The notes under the pieces are model-generated. The model did no database searches, was not told the DNA's origin, and was given only the letters and a program-made list of their open reading frames with translations. Below, in pieces: positions 10,391 to 19,981 of a stretch of DNA of 64,000 nt. Location: positions 124,001 to 188,000 of the forward strand of contig NZ_JCKI01000003.1 in assembly GCF_000708265.2 (NCBI RefSeq). Reading direction: 5' to 3'. A program made the translations under genes and the position numbers. This DNA is from Pedobacter sp. R20-19 (GTDB taxonomy: Bacteria > Bacteroidota > Bacteroidia > Sphingobacteriales > Sphingobacteriaceae). Numbering within the stretch: the stretch's first letter is position 1; each line of letters opens with the position of its first letter.

Positions 10391-11065
10391 ATGCTTAAAA
10401 AAGAACGCTATAAACTTTTTGTAGAACATTTTTCCGCCAAACAGCCAGATGCAGAAACGGAGTTACATTACAATAACCCTTATCAGCTGCTCGTAGCAGT
10501 AATTCTTTCTGCACAATGCACCGATAAACGTGTGAACATGGTTACTCCAGCTTTGTTTCAACGCTTTCCAAATGCTAAGGCTTTCGCTGAAGTAACCCCA
10601 GATATCGTATTTGATTATATCAAAAGTATTAGCTATCCTAACAATAAGGCAAAACACCTGGTTGGCATGGCCAATATTTTAGTTAATGAATTTAATGATA
10701 TTGTTCCTTCTGGGATAGATGACCTGCAAAAAATGCCAGGTGTAGGTCGCAAAACAGCTAATGTAATTGCTTCAGTGATTTATAATGCTCCGGCGATGGC
10801 TGTAGATACACATGTGTTTCGTGTAGCTAACCGATTAGGGCTAACCAATGGCAAAACACCTTTAGCCGTAGAAAAAGATTTAGTTAAAAATTTACCAGAA
10901 CAGGATATTCATATTGCCCATCATTGGTTGATTTTACATGGCCGATATGTTTGTTTAGCTAGAAATCCAAAATGTGAGGTATGCGAAATTACTTATATGT
11001 GCCGCTATTTTGAAAAATTAACTGCACAGGAAGCACGTAACCAATTGAAAATGAAAATAATTTAA
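10391..11065 (+). CDS. nth: Endonuclease III
   Basis: A DNA glycosylase/AP lyase that removes oxidised pyrimidines in base excision repair. 224 residues, normal length. The helix-hairpin-helix LQKMPGVGRKTANV carries the catalytic lysine (K121) and the following AVDTHVFRV the catalytic aspartate (D139). Four cysteines spaced Cx6Cx2Cx5C (C188, C195, C198, C204) form the 4Fe-4S site. I chose ATG 10391 over the in-frame TTG at 10385. The gene sits between the MFS exporter and recA. Confidence 0.97.
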   Translation: MLKKERYKLFVEHFSAKQPDAETELHYNNPYQLLVAVILSAQCTDKRVNMVTPALFQRFPNAKAFAEVTPDIVFDYIKSISYPNNKAKHLVGMANILVNEFNDIVPSGIDDLQKMPGVGRKTANVIASVIYNAPAMAVDTHVFRVANRLGLTNGKTPLAVEKDLVKNLPEQDIHIAHHWLILHGRYVCLARNPKCEVCEITYMCRYFEKLTAQEARNQLKMKII

Positions 11066-11189
11066 TTTTACTATTGACATTAGCTAAAAAACAATTAACT
11101 TAGCTAAATATTTTAGTATTACAAATTATTAACATCAGTATATTTAGCCGACAATTCAATTATATTTACGGAATCAAATCTTCAAAAAA

Positions 11190-12203
11190 ATGGCAAGCGC
11201 AAACCCAGATAAATTAAAAGCATTACAATTAACATTAGATAAATTAGAAAAATCATATGGTAAAGGTACCATCATGAAACTAGGCGATACCGCTATTGAA
11301 CCTATAGATTTTATCTCTACCGGTTCAATTAGTTTAGATATCGCTTTAGGTATTGGTGGTATTCCAAAAGGTCGTGTGATTGAAATTTATGGACCGGAAT
11401 CTTCTGGTAAAACAACTTTAGCTACCCACATTATTGCAGAAGCACAAAAAAAAGGCGGTATTGCTGCATTTATTGATGCAGAGCATGCATTTGACCAGTT
11501 TTACGCAAAAAAGCTAGGTGTAGATACCGATAACCTTTTAATTTCTCAACCAGATAACGGTGAGCAAGCTCTGGAAATTGCAGATAATTTAATCCGTTCC
11601 GGTGCAATAGATGTAATTGTAATTGACTCTGTTGCGGCATTGGTTCCTAAAAGTGAAATTGAAGGTGAAATGGGCGACAGCAAAATGGGTTTACATGCCC
11701 GTTTAATGAGTCAAGCCTTACGTAAGTTAACTGGAACCATTTCAAAAACCGGATGTTGCTGTATTTTCATCAACCAGTTACGTGATAAAATTGGGGTAAT
11801 GTTTGGTAACCCTGAAACGACAACAGGTGGTAATGCCTTGAAATTCTACGCTTCGGTACGTTTGGATATTCGCAGAATCTCTCAAATTAAAGATTCTGAT
11901 GAAGTTTCAGGTAACCGCGTTAAAGTTAAAATAGTAAAAAATAAAGTAGCTCCTCCTTTCAGAATTGCAGAATTCGACGTAATGTTTGGTGAAGGAATTT
12001 CTAAAAATGGCGAGATCGTAGATTTAGGTGTTGATTTTGGCATCATTAAAAAAGCAGGATCCTGGTACTCATACGGAGACACCAAGTTGGGCCAGGGAAG
12101 AGATGCCGTTAAACAATTGTTAAGCGACAACCCGGAACTTGCAGAAGAGCTGGAAACAAAAATTAAAGCTGAGGTAACTGGCGAGCATTTACAAGAAAAG
12201 TAA
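11190..12203 (+). CDS. recA: Recombinase A
   Basis: The central homologous recombination ATPase and SOS co-protease. 337 residues, near standard length. Walker A is GPESSGKTT (residues 68-76), followed by the [10 protein letters not shown] motif and [20 protein letters not shown] with the L1 loop. [36 protein letters not shown] covers Walker B neighbours and the L2 loop. The C-terminal domain is short and charged. The long AT-rich leader (11066-11189) probably holds the promoter; a TATATTTA box near 11162 is one base off consensus. No LexA-type site was recognised. Confidence 0.99.
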   Translation: MASANPDKLKALQLTLDKLEKSYGKGTIMKLGDTAIEPIDFISTGSISLDIALGIGGIPKGRVIEIYGPESSGKTTLATHIIAEAQKKGGIAAFIDAEHAFDQFYAKKLGVDTDNLLISQPDNGEQALEIADNLIRSGAIDVIVIDSVAALVPKSEIEGEMGDSKMGLHARLMSQALRKLTGTISKTGCCCIFINQLRDKIGVMFGNPETTTGGNALKFYASVRLDIRRISQIKDSDEVSGNRVKVKIVKNKVAPPFRIAEFDVMFGEGISKNGEIVDLGVDFGIIKKAGSWYSYGDTKLGQGRDAVKQLLSDNPELAEELETKIKAEVTGEHLQEK

Positions 12204-12230
12204 ATAGTACAATATACTCATATAAAAAAC

Positions 12231-12266
12231 AAAAGCGTTCTGAACTTAAATTCCGGACGCTTTTTG
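12231..12266 (+). terminator. Rho-independent terminator after recA
   Basis: A stem of AAAGCGTTC pairing with GGACGCTTT (one G-U pair), a loop of about 13 bases and a T run, 28 bases after the recA stop. Confidence 0.8.
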
Positions 12267-12376
12267 CATTTATAAGAAATTCAGCCGAAAATCAAATGCT
12301 AAAATTGGTATTCAATTACAACAATCTAAATAGAAATCAGCTTATATATATGCCGCAGCTAAAATATAATTAACAA

Positions 12377-12574
12377 TTAATTTTGACTGAAAATGGCGTT
12401 AAAATCTTTGGTTACATACACAATAACCAATAAAGCAGCGATCACTAATCCACCCAGTATGATTACGCCCCAACTTCCCTTCAGTTTATTTTTATCCTTC
12501 CTGATCAGGTAATACAAAATACCAATAAGTGGTATCGCACAAACAATCCAAAATACCAATGATGCTCCAGTCAT
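12377..12574 (-). CDS. Small two-helix membrane protein
   Basis: 65 residues with two hydrophobic segments (about residues 5-23 and 36-54) separated by a basic linker RKDKNKLKGS, so both ends are probably outside and the loop inside. The protein is not recognised; its shape recalls small PLD_N-type or superinfection-type membrane proteins, but no motif decides. It has an ATG start, stands alone, and lies downstream of tsaD on the same strand after a gap of over 110 bases. Confidence 0.6.
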   Translation of the reverse strand: MTGASLVFWIVCAIPLIGILYYLIRKDKNKLKGSWGVIILGGLVIAALLVIVYVTKDFNAIFSQN

Positions 12575-12691
12575 ATATAAGATTTTATTATTTCTTTTCT
12601 TTTTTTGTATTTACTTAGCCTTCAAACAACTCAACATCTGCACCACCTAACCCTCTAAACACCTCATCCATCTAACCCCTTAATTTCTAAA

Positions 12692-13693
12692 CTAAAACTT
12701 CATCCTCGCCATTGGCGAAACTTCCTGCCCTACAAAATCATTTTTCAAAAACTTGTGATAACCTGCTATTGCAATCATTCCGGCATTATCTGTACAATAT
12801 TGAAAAGCAGGGATATAAATTTGCCAGCCCAATGCTTCAGCAGTTTCCTGTAATCCATTCCTTAAACCGGAATTTGCAGAAACTCCGCCAGCAATGGCAA
12901 CTTCTTTGATATGATATTGCTTGGCTGCCTTTTTAAGTTTATTTAATAAAATTTGTACAATGCTATGTTGTACAGAGGCACAAATATCATCCAAATTTTC
13001 GGCAATAAAGTTTGGATTTTCTTTTTCCTGCTTCCTGATGAAGTATAGAATAGAAGTTTTAAATCCACTAAAACTAAAATTAAGGTCTGCAATTTGAGGT
13101 TCAGCAAATTTAAAGGCTTTAGGATTACCCAATTTAGCATGTTGATCTATTAATGGACCACCCGGATAAGGCAATTGCAATATCTTGGCCGTTTTATCAA
13201 ATGCTTCTCCAGCTGCATCATCAAGCGTTTCACCAACAATTTCCATATCAAAATAATCCTTAACCAAAACAATCTGCGTGTGGCCACCAGATACAGTTAA
13301 GCACAAAAAAGGGAAATTAGGTTTTGGATCATCAATAAAATGTGCCAATATATGTGCATGCATATGATTGACAGAAATTAAAGGTATATTTAAAGCCAGT
13401 GCGAAAGATTTTGCAAAAGAAACACCCACTAATAGCGACCCAAGTAAACCAGGGCCTCTGGTAAAGGCAACTGCACTAATGTCCTGTTTTGTAATCTTTG
13501 CATTTTTTATTGCTTGCTCAATAGTTGGAACAATATTTTGTTGATGTACCCTGGATGCCAATTCGGGGATTACACCACCATAATTTTCATGAATTGTTTG
13601 GTTTGCAATAACATTGGCCGTAATTTTGCCGTTGTTACATATGGCGACTGAGGTATCATCGCAAGAAGATTCGATAGCAAGTATAACAGACAA
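12692..13693 (-). CDS. tsaD: tRNA threonylcarbamoyladenosine transferase TsaD
   Basis: Transfers the threonylcarbamoyl group to A37 of ANN-decoding tRNAs, with TsaB, TsaC and TsaE. 333 residues from the chosen start. The ASKHA fold is visible in ILAIESSCDDTS at the N-terminus, the metal-binding HMHAHILAHF around residue 110, TVSGGHTQIVLV and the C-terminal VAIAGGVSANSGLR. I take the TTG at 13693 as start because it gives the family N-terminus (SVILAIESSCDD) and because a TAATTTTG promoter box (13715-13722) overlaps the more upstream TTG at 13717. Its first codons overlap the opposite-strand tamB frame. Confidence 0.96.
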   Translation of the reverse strand: MSVILAIESSCDDTSVAICNNGKITANVIANQTIHENYGGVIPELASRVHQQNIVPTIEQAIKNAKITKQDISAVAFTRGPGLLGSLLVGVSFAKSFALALNIPLISVNHMHAHILAHFIDDPKPNFPFLCLTVSGGHTQIVLVKDYFDMEIVGETLDDAAGEAFDKTAKILQLPYPGGPLIDQHAKLGNPKAFKFAEPQIADLNFSFSGFKTSILYFIRKQEKENPNFIAENLDDICASVQHSIVQILLNKLKKAAKQYHIKEVAIAGGVSANSGLRNGLQETAEALGWQIYIPAFQYCTDNAGMIAIAGYHKFLKNDFVGQEVSPMARMKF

Positions 13694-16600
13694 TTTATTT
13701 AAATTTTTAAGCTGCAAAATTATTAAAAAACTATTTAAAATACTCCTTTGGGTAATTGCATCAATAATTTTGCTGCTTGCGCTTGTTATTTTCTCACTAC
13801 AATTTAAGCCTGTTCAAACTTATATTGCGCAGAGAGCTGCTGCTTATTTATCAAAAGAGCTTAATACCACTATATCTATTAAAAGCCTTTACATCAAGCC
13901 TTTCAAATCTGTCGTGCTAGAAGATTTGGTGGTACTTGATTTACAGAAAGATACTCTACTGCGTACGCCACAGTTTATGGTAGATATAAATCAATTCTCT
14001 CTCGAAAAAAAAATAATTGATATTAATACCGTTCAAATCAACAACGGTCAATTTTTCCTAAAGGATTTCAAAGATAAGTCTTCTAATCTCGATTTTATCA
14101 TAGACTACTTTGATTCTGGTAAACCTACTGTAAAGAAAAAGAAGACCAAGCCCTTTGATGTAAAGTTAGGCCGCCTCATTTTGAATGAATTTGCTTTCCG
14201 ATATACTAATTTTGCTGCAAAAGATACTACCCAAGGTAAAAGCGTAAACTTCGATAACGTAGATGTTAAACAGCTTAGTGGAATTTTTGAAGGGCTCGAC
14301 ACTAAAAATCACTTATTTAAAACCAGCATTAAAAATTTAACCTTAAAAGAAAAAAGCGGGTTTTATCTTAAAAATTTAACTGCGGTAACCACAGTTGATA
14401 GTAATGCAATAGAATTAAAAAATCTTTTACTGGTTACCGATAACAGTCGTTTAAGCAATTATTACCAGATGAAGTTTAAGTCCTTCAAAGATTTTAATCA
14501 TTATATTGATAATGTTAGAATGAAGGCCATATTTAAAGATAGCCACATGTCATCGAAGGATGTTGCATTTTTTGCTCCTGAATTAAACGACATGAAACTA
14601 GATCTGGATATTGATGGCCAAATTACAGGTTTGGTAAATAATCTTCGGGCAAAAAAACTAGCCATAAAGACTGGTAAGGCTACTTACATTAAGGGCGATT
14701 TTGTACTTAGGGGGCTTCCAAAATGGCGGGAAACTTTTATGGATCTCAAAATTGAAATGGCCGGAACCAATAAAAAAGATCTTGATGAAGTGTTAGCTGG
14801 CATTACTAACAGTAAAAAGAAAATCATCCCTGTTATTGTGAATAAATTTGGAAACATCAATTTCAACGGTAGTTTCACTGGGTTTCAAAATGACTTTATA
14901 GCTTACGGTGAGTTTAAGACAAAGTTAGGTCGAATCGTTTCCGATGTGAATATGAAGATCGATAAAAATGATGTTCCATCTTATACCGGAAACGTAAAGA
15001 CATATGATTTCAACCTGGGCAACCTGATTGATGAAAAATCTTTAGGCAGAATTACTTCTTCATTATATGTTAAAGGGCGTGGTACTGAACTTAAAAACTT
15101 GACAGAAAAAATTAACGGTGATGTAGATTATATTGATTTCAGCGGATACAGATACCGCAATGTTAAGATTGATGGTACTTTTGATAAAAAATATTTTGAC
15201 GGGAAACTCAGTATTAATGATCGAAATGTGAAACTTGTTTTTGATGGTGGTGTAAACCTCAATCCAAAACTTCCTGTGTTTAACTTTAATGCTACCATTT
15301 CTAAGGCCAGATTAAAGTCTTTAAAATTGATGAAAGATTCCTTAATGATTGACGCAAAATTTAGCACCAACTTTTCAGGAACAAACCTTAATAACATTGA
15401 AGGTAATTTATTGGTTGAAGAAATCAGGCTTCAAAATCCAAAAGGAATTTACCATGTTGATTCTGTACAATTGATGGCCGAAGGAAAAGGCATTAATAGA
15501 AATTTAAATATCAAATCAGATATTTTAGATGCCAGTATCTCTGGAGAATATGATCTTAACTCCATCGTTTCCTATTATAAGGCCATTGCAAAAACCTACA
15601 TTCCATCGCTTAAAGCAGATATAATAAAATACAACGACCAAATTTTTAAATTTAACCTGGTGGTTAAAAAGTTTGAACCGTTGGCCCAGTTTATTTCTCC
15701 TGGTTTGGAAATGGAAGAAGGCGCTACACTGATTGGTGATTTTGATTCGAGAAACAATACGGCCACACTATCAGGCTTTGTGAAAAAATTAAAATACAAT
15801 GGTATTGTGGTAAACAACATTATTTTAGATGAAAACACCACGAAAGAACAACTTCAGCTTATTGCCACTTCAGATCGTGTGCAGCTAAATGATAGTTTAT
15901 ACATTAAAGACGTAAATATTTCCAATATCCTTCGAAACGATAGTCTGGCTTTTAACATTAAAATGTCTAATGCAGATGAAGCCAATCAACTGGATTTAAA
16001 CGGACTGGTAGAATTTACTAAAAACCAGGATACTACAGCACGATTGAGCCTTTTACCTTCCATTTTAAAGATCAATAGTGAAGAATGGAGAATACAGGAA
16101 AAGGTTAGAATTGTGCTGAATAACGGCAAAACACTCATCAGTAATTTCGATTTAACCAATGGTGAACAACAGCTTACCGTTGATGGGTTATTGTCTGAAG
16201 ACCCAAAAGATTTGCTGAAGGTAGGTTTTAAAGATTTTAATCTTAAAACACTTAATCCATTTACAAAAGGATTTGGGGTAAAATTAAGTGGAAATGCAAA
16301 TGGAGATACCAAGTTATACGGCATATTGAAAGCACCCAGGGCGAGTGATGATTTAAAAATAGATTCGCTTAACTTTAATGATATTTATATCGGAACACTT
16401 CAGGATACCTCTTCATTTAATGGCGAAACCAGTAAAGTGAATATTTTCACCAGAATAACAGCCGATAATAATGAAACTTTTAAACTTACTGGTAACGTTG
16501 ATTTAAAAGAGAAATTTATCGACATGAGTGTGAAGATGAATGAAAGTAAATTAACCATTTTAGAGCCCTTTGTAAAACAACTCGTATCCAATTTAAAAGG

Positions 16601-18200
16601 GAATATATCAGCTGATTTAACCGTAAAAGGGAGTTTAGATAAACCATCCATTAACGGAAGCCTTGCCTTGGATGAGGGACAGTTGATGGTAAATTACCTT
16701 AAAACCACCTATGTTATTACAGACAAGGTTAATATTGAAAACAGTATCATAAGTCTTGATAAATTTAAGATTCGTGATTTAGAAGATAATGAAGCCGTGG
16801 CGAATGGATCTATTGATTTGAATAACCTTAATGATCCTACGTTAAGTATCACGGTTAAGGCTAATAACTTTATGGCGTTAAATACCACAGCTAAAGATAA
16901 TTCTGTTTACTTTGGTAAGGCTTACGGCACCGGTGAATTTAAGTTTACAGGGCCTACCAGTAGAATGAAGATTGATATTAAAGCCAAAACTGAAAAGGGA
17001 ACGGTTTTTAACCTTCCTTTAAATAGTTCTGAAACGGTTTCTGATAAAGATTTTATCAATTTCATCAGTCGTGACTCAAGCAAGGTGGTGAAAAAAACAA
17101 CCAATTTCGATGGGCTTACGCTATCATTTAAGTTAACAATTGATCCAAATACCACAGCAAACATTTTTACTACTTTAGGAAATTTAAGTGGAAAAGGAAA
17201 TGCTGAATTAAATCTGAATATTAACAGTCTGGGCGATTTTGAGATGTCTGGTGATTACATTATCGAAACCGGAAGTTTTGATTTTACCGCACAAGAGGTG
17301 ATCAACAAAAAATTCGAGATCAGGCAAGGTGGAACCATCAGGTGGACAGGCAATCCTACAGCCGCTCAAATTAACCTGAAAGCGGTTTATGCATTACGTG
17401 CCAATTTAAATGAGCTGTTTAAGGCAGCCAATAGAGACGCGAGTAGTAATGCCAACCAGCGGGTAGATACCGAGGTTGAAATGGGACTTACTGGTCTACT
17501 GCTTCAGCCAGAGATCAAACTGGATATTAATTTCCCATCACAGCCTTCTATCAAAGAGCAACTTCAAACTTATTTAAGTGATCAGAATAACCTGAACTTA
17601 CAAGCTTTCAGTTTAATTATCAGAAGGAGTTTTGCTTCAGGAAATGGTGGAGAATCGATCGGAAATCAGCTAAGTTCTACCGCAACAAGTACCGCTACAG
17701 AATTGGTATTTAATCAATTTAACAATGTATTATCTTCATTAAACCTGAATTTTGTCGATTTAAACGTTCGGTCACTGAATGAGGCCAATGCTTCATTTAA
17801 ATTCTTTAATGACAGGCTTATCATTAATGCAGGTATTGTTGACAGAAATAGTGTAAATGATTTTAATGTGATTAATTTTTCTAATGACAATGTTGGTAGA
17901 GAGGTTGAGGCTTTATTTTTAATTAGAAAAGATGGTAGCCTTACGGTTAAAGCTGCTAATAAACCACCTACACAGCAAAGTATTTTCTTAAATAGCGGAA
18001 TCAGCCCTACCGCAAATGTGACTTCTTTTGGATTGGTATACACCCAACAGTTTGATACGTTTAAAGAATTTATTCAGAAAATTTCTGGTTCTTACCGTAG
18101 AAATCTGAAACGGAGACAGACCGAGACACCTGTTAAAGTTAATAAATCAATTAGTAAAGAGGCTATTATTAACCAGAACAAGAATAATCCAAAGAAGTAA
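13641..18200 (+). CDS. TamB/AsmA-like translocation and assembly protein (DUF490)
   Basis: A very long (about 1519 residues) inner-membrane anchored periplasmic protein of the TamB family, thought to form a bridge for lipid transport or outer-membrane protein assembly. One N-terminal membrane helix (ILLWVIASIILLLALVIF) is followed by FKPVQTYIAQRAAAYLSKEL, an AsmA-like start, then a long run of beta-rich sequence. The C-terminal DUF490/TamB domain contains GSFDFTAQEVINKKFEIRQGGTIRWTGNPTAAQINLKAVY. The start is uncertain: ATG 13641 overlaps tsaD by 53 bases, and no ATG, GTG or TTG occurs between it and the membrane helix. An ATT or ATA start nearer the helix is possible. Confidence 0.88.
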   Translation: MATEVSSQEDSIASITDNLFKFLSCKIIKKLFKILLWVIASIILLLALVIFSLQFKPVQTYIAQRAAAYLSKELNTTISIKSLYIKPFKSVVLEDLVVLDLQKDTLLRTPQFMVDINQFSLEKKIIDINTVQINNGQFFLKDFKDKSSNLDFIIDYFDSGKPTVKKKKTKPFDVKLGRLILNEFAFRYTNFAAKDTTQGKSVNFDNVDVKQLSGIFEGLDTKNHLFKTSIKNLTLKEKSGFYLKNLTAVTTVDSNAIELKNLLLVTDNSRLSNYYQMKFKSFKDFNHYIDNVRMKAIFKDSHMSSKDVAFFAPELNDMKLDLDIDGQITGLVNNLRAKKLAIKTGKATYIKGDFVLRGLPKWRETFMDLKIEMAGTNKKDLDEVLAGITNSKKKIIPVIVNKFGNINFNGSFTGFQNDFIAYGEFKTKLGRIVSDVNMKIDKNDVPSYTGNVKTYDFNLGNLIDEKSLGRITSSLYVKGRGTELKNLTEKINGDVDYIDFSGYRYRNVKIDGTFDKKYFDGKLSINDRNVKLVFDGGVNLNPKLPVFNFNATISKARLKSLKLMKDSLMIDAKFSTNFSGTNLNNIEGNLLVEEIRLQNPKGIYHVDSVQLMAEGKGINRNLNIKSDILDASISGEYDLNSIVSYYKAIAKTYIPSLKADIIKYNDQIFKFNLVVKKFEPLAQFISPGLEMEEGATLIGDFDSRNNTATLSGFVKKLKYNGIVVNNIILDENTTKEQLQLIATSDRVQLNDSLYIKDVNISNILRNDSLAFNIKMSNADEANQLDLNGLVEFTKNQDTTARLSLLPSILKINSEEWRIQEKVRIVLNNGKTLISNFDLTNGEQQLTVDGLLSEDPKDLLKVGFKDFNLKTLNPFTKGFGVKLSGNANGDTKLYGILKAPRASDDLKIDSLNFNDIYIGTLQDTSSFNGETSKVNIFTRITADNNETFKLTGNVDLKEKFIDMSVKMNESKLTILEPFVKQLVSNLKGNISADLTVKGSLDKPSINGSLALDEGQLMVNYLKTTYVITDKVNIENSIISLDKFKIRDLEDNEAVANGSIDLNNLNDPTLSITVKANNFMALNTTAKDNSVYFGKAYGTGEFKFTGPTSRMKIDIKAKTEKGTVFNLPLNSSETVSDKDFINFISRDSSKVVKKTTNFDGLTLSFKLTIDPNTTANIFTTLGNLSGKGNAELNLNINSLGDFEMSGDYIIETGSFDFTAQEVINKKFEIRQGGTIRWTGNPTAAQINLKAVYALRANLNELFKAANRDASSNANQRVDTEVEMGLTGLLLQPEIKLDINFPSQPSIKEQLQTYLSDQNNLNLQAFSLIIRRSFASGNGGESIGNQLSSTATSTATELVFNQFNNVLSSLNLNFVDLNVRSLNEANASFKFFNDRLIINAGIVDRNSVNDFNVINFSNDNVGREVEALFLIRKDGSLTVKAANKPPTQQSIFLNSGISPTANVTSFGLVYTQQFDTFKEFIQKISGSYRRNLKRRQTETPVKVNKSISKEAIINQNKNNPKK
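13715..13722 (-). promoter_or_regulatory. Probable tsaD -7 element
   Basis: Minus-strand TAATTTTG matches TAnnTTTG. Transcription would begin near 13709, leaving a leader of about 15 bases before the TTG start at 13693. It lies inside the first part of the opposite tamB reading frame. Confidence 0.45.
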
Positions 18201-18240
18201 TATTTCTTAGAGAATTACTAAACTATTCTTCTAGTATAAT

Positions 18241-18533
18241 CGTCATTACGAGGAGGCTTCTTCAGCCGAAGAAGCAATCTTTCTTACAAATGAGATTGCT
18301 TCGTGCCTCGCAATGACGACCGTTCATGTTTAGTTTTATATAACAAGGTTTTCTTTACTCATCATCATTGTGAGGAGGCTTTTTCAGCCGAAGAAGCAAT
18401 CTTTCTTACAAATGAGATTGCTTCGTGCCTCGCAATGACGACCGTTCATGTTTAGTTTTATATAACAAGGTTTTCTTCAATCATCATCATTGTGAGGAGG
18501 CTTTTTCAGCCGAAGAAGCAATCTTTAAGCGAT
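18241..18533. repeat. Tandem array of REP-like palindromes, 122-base period
   Basis: Three head-to-tail copies start at 18241, 18363 and 18485, exactly 122 bases apart; the third stops after GCAATCTTT. Each unit holds a long imperfect palindrome: outer arms CGTCATTACGAGG / CCTCGCAATGACG and inner arms AAGCAATCT / AGATTGCTT (first copy 18241-18318). Between palindromes lies a constant spacer containing GTTCATGTTTAG and ATAACAAGG. The core resembles the GTCATTGCGAGG dispersed repeats known in Bacteroidota. It fills the convergent gap between tamB and ribBA and could fold as a transcript end. The rest of 18201-18623 shows no gene. Confidence 0.9.
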
Positions 18534-18623
18534 CGCTATTCCTCTACTTTTTTTAAGGAAAACAAAAAAGCGAGTAGTTAGAACTACTGGCCAATATTTT
18601 TCAATCTTTACCTGAAACCTGAA

Positions 18624-19835
18624 TTATCCCTTCATAATGGAATGGCCCATTTTATCACGTTTTGTTTTTAAATAACGTTCGTTGTGCACATTACTTTCAA
18701 TTTCGATAGGGATATTTTCAATTACTTCCAGGCCATAACCAATTAAGCCAGCCCTTTTTGTAGGGTTATTACTCATCAAGCGCATTTTGGTAATTCCTTC
18801 AGATCTTAATATTTGAGCACCAACACCATAATCACGTTCGTCACCTTTAAAGCCCAATTTAATATTGGCTTCAACGGTATCAAAACCAGCATCCTGAAGG
18901 TTATAAGAACGCAGTTTATTAATTAGTCCAATACCCCTGCCTTCCTGGTTCATGTAAACCACAATCCCTTTACCTTCCTTTTGAATCATTTCTAAAGCCT
19001 TATGTAGCTGTGGTCCACAATCACAACGGCAAGAGCCAAAAATATCGCCCGTTACACATGAACTGTGTACGCGAGTAAGCACTGGCTCATCCTCTTTCCA
19101 CTCTCCTTTTGAAATGGCCAGGTGTGTAGCATTATTATCCAACTGGGTATAGGCGGTCATTTTAAAATCGCCCCATTCAGTTGGTAAATCTATCGTAACT
19201 TCCCTTTTAATTAAACTATCAATATTTAACCTGTAGGCAATCAGGTCTTCAATAGAAATGATTTTTAACTGATGTTGTTCTGCAATTTTAAACAAATCCG
19301 GAAGTCTGGCCATTTCACCATCTTCTTTCAAAATTTCTACCAAAAGCGCTGCAGGTTTCATTCCCGCCAAACGGGCTAAATCTACGCCAGCCTCTGTATG
19401 GCCAGCACGGCGAATTACACCACCATCTTTTGCAATTAGTGGAAAAATATGTCCTGGTCTGCCCAACTCTTCAGGGGTAGTTTTCGGATTAACTAAAGCC
19501 AGCATCGTTTTAGATCGATCACTTGCAGATATGCCCGTAGTACAACCATAGCCAACCAAATCTACCGATACTGTAAAATTGGTTTCGTACGCAGCGGTAT
19601 TTTTACCAACCATTAAATCCAGGTTTAATTCTTTACAACGCTCTTCGGTAAGTGGCGCACAAATTAAACCCCGCCCATAAGTAGCCATAAAGTTAATGAC
19701 TTCAGGAGTTGCATTTTCTGCCGCAGTGAGGAAATCTCCCTCATTCTCTCTGTTTTCATCATCAACTACGATAATCACTTTGCCTGCTTTAATATCAGCA
19801 ATGGCTTCTTCTATGGTATTTAATTTTGTTTGCAT
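18624..19835 (-). CDS. ribBA: Bifunctional riboflavin enzyme RibBA
   Basis: Fused 3,4-dihydroxy-2-butanone-4-phosphate synthase (residues 1 to about 203) and GTP cyclohydrolase II (about 205-403), which make the two precursors of riboflavin. The synthase half shows [11 protein letters not shown] near residue 25 and [14 protein letters not shown]. The cyclohydrolase half has the zinc ligands in [20 protein letters not shown] and the arginine-rich [13 protein letters not shown]. Both active sites look intact, unlike some RibBA proteins with a dead C-terminal half. It has an ATG start and its own promoter; no other rib genes are in the window. Confidence 0.97.
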   Translation of the reverse strand: MQTKLNTIEEAIADIKAGKVIIVVDDENRENEGDFLTAAENATPEVINFMATYGRGLICAPLTEERCKELNLDLMVGKNTAAYETNFTVSVDLVGYGCTTGISASDRSKTMLALVNPKTTPEELGRPGHIFPLIAKDGGVIRRAGHTEAGVDLARLAGMKPAALLVEILKEDGEMARLPDLFKIAEQHQLKIISIEDLIAYRLNIDSLIKREVTIDLPTEWGDFKMTAYTQLDNNATHLAISKGEWKEDEPVLTRVHSSCVTGDIFGSCRCDCGPQLHKALEMIQKEGKGIVVYMNQEGRGIGLINKLRSYNLQDAGFDTVEANIKLGFKGDERDYGVGAQILRSEGITKMRLMSNNPTKRAGLIGYGLEVIENIPIEIESNVHNERYLKTKRDKMGHSIMKG

Positions 19836-19863
19836 TTGTTTAAGGCCGATTAATCTAGCCAGA

Positions 19864-19921
19864 TCATGTTATCTTAATTTGGCTTAAACAACATGAAACC
19901 GCTTTTGCCTACACAAAGGTA
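19864..19921 (-). promoter_or_regulatory. ribBA promoter and leader hairpin
   Basis: Minus-strand TACCTTTG at 19914-19921 matches TAnnTTTG. Downstream in the leader (about 70 bases) is an inverted repeat TCATGTT / AACATGA (19864-19870 with 19890-19896), whose loop contains a second TTAA/TTAA pairing. No conserved FMN riboswitch sequence is visible. The hairpin could influence translation but this is inference. Confidence 0.45.
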
Positions 19922-19981
19922 CAACCTTAATGCACAAAAAAATCTTCGAAATATCATTTATAAGTAAATGATAACTGACGT

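Noticed and set aside
13614..13640. Longer tamB start at TTG 13614
   Set aside because: It would lie deeper in tsaD and adds non-conserved residues; ATG 13641 or a later rare codon is more likely.
18241..18533. CRISPR array
   Set aside because: Repeats are 122 bases with near-identical spacers, only 2.4 copies and no cas genes; it is a palindromic tandem repeat.
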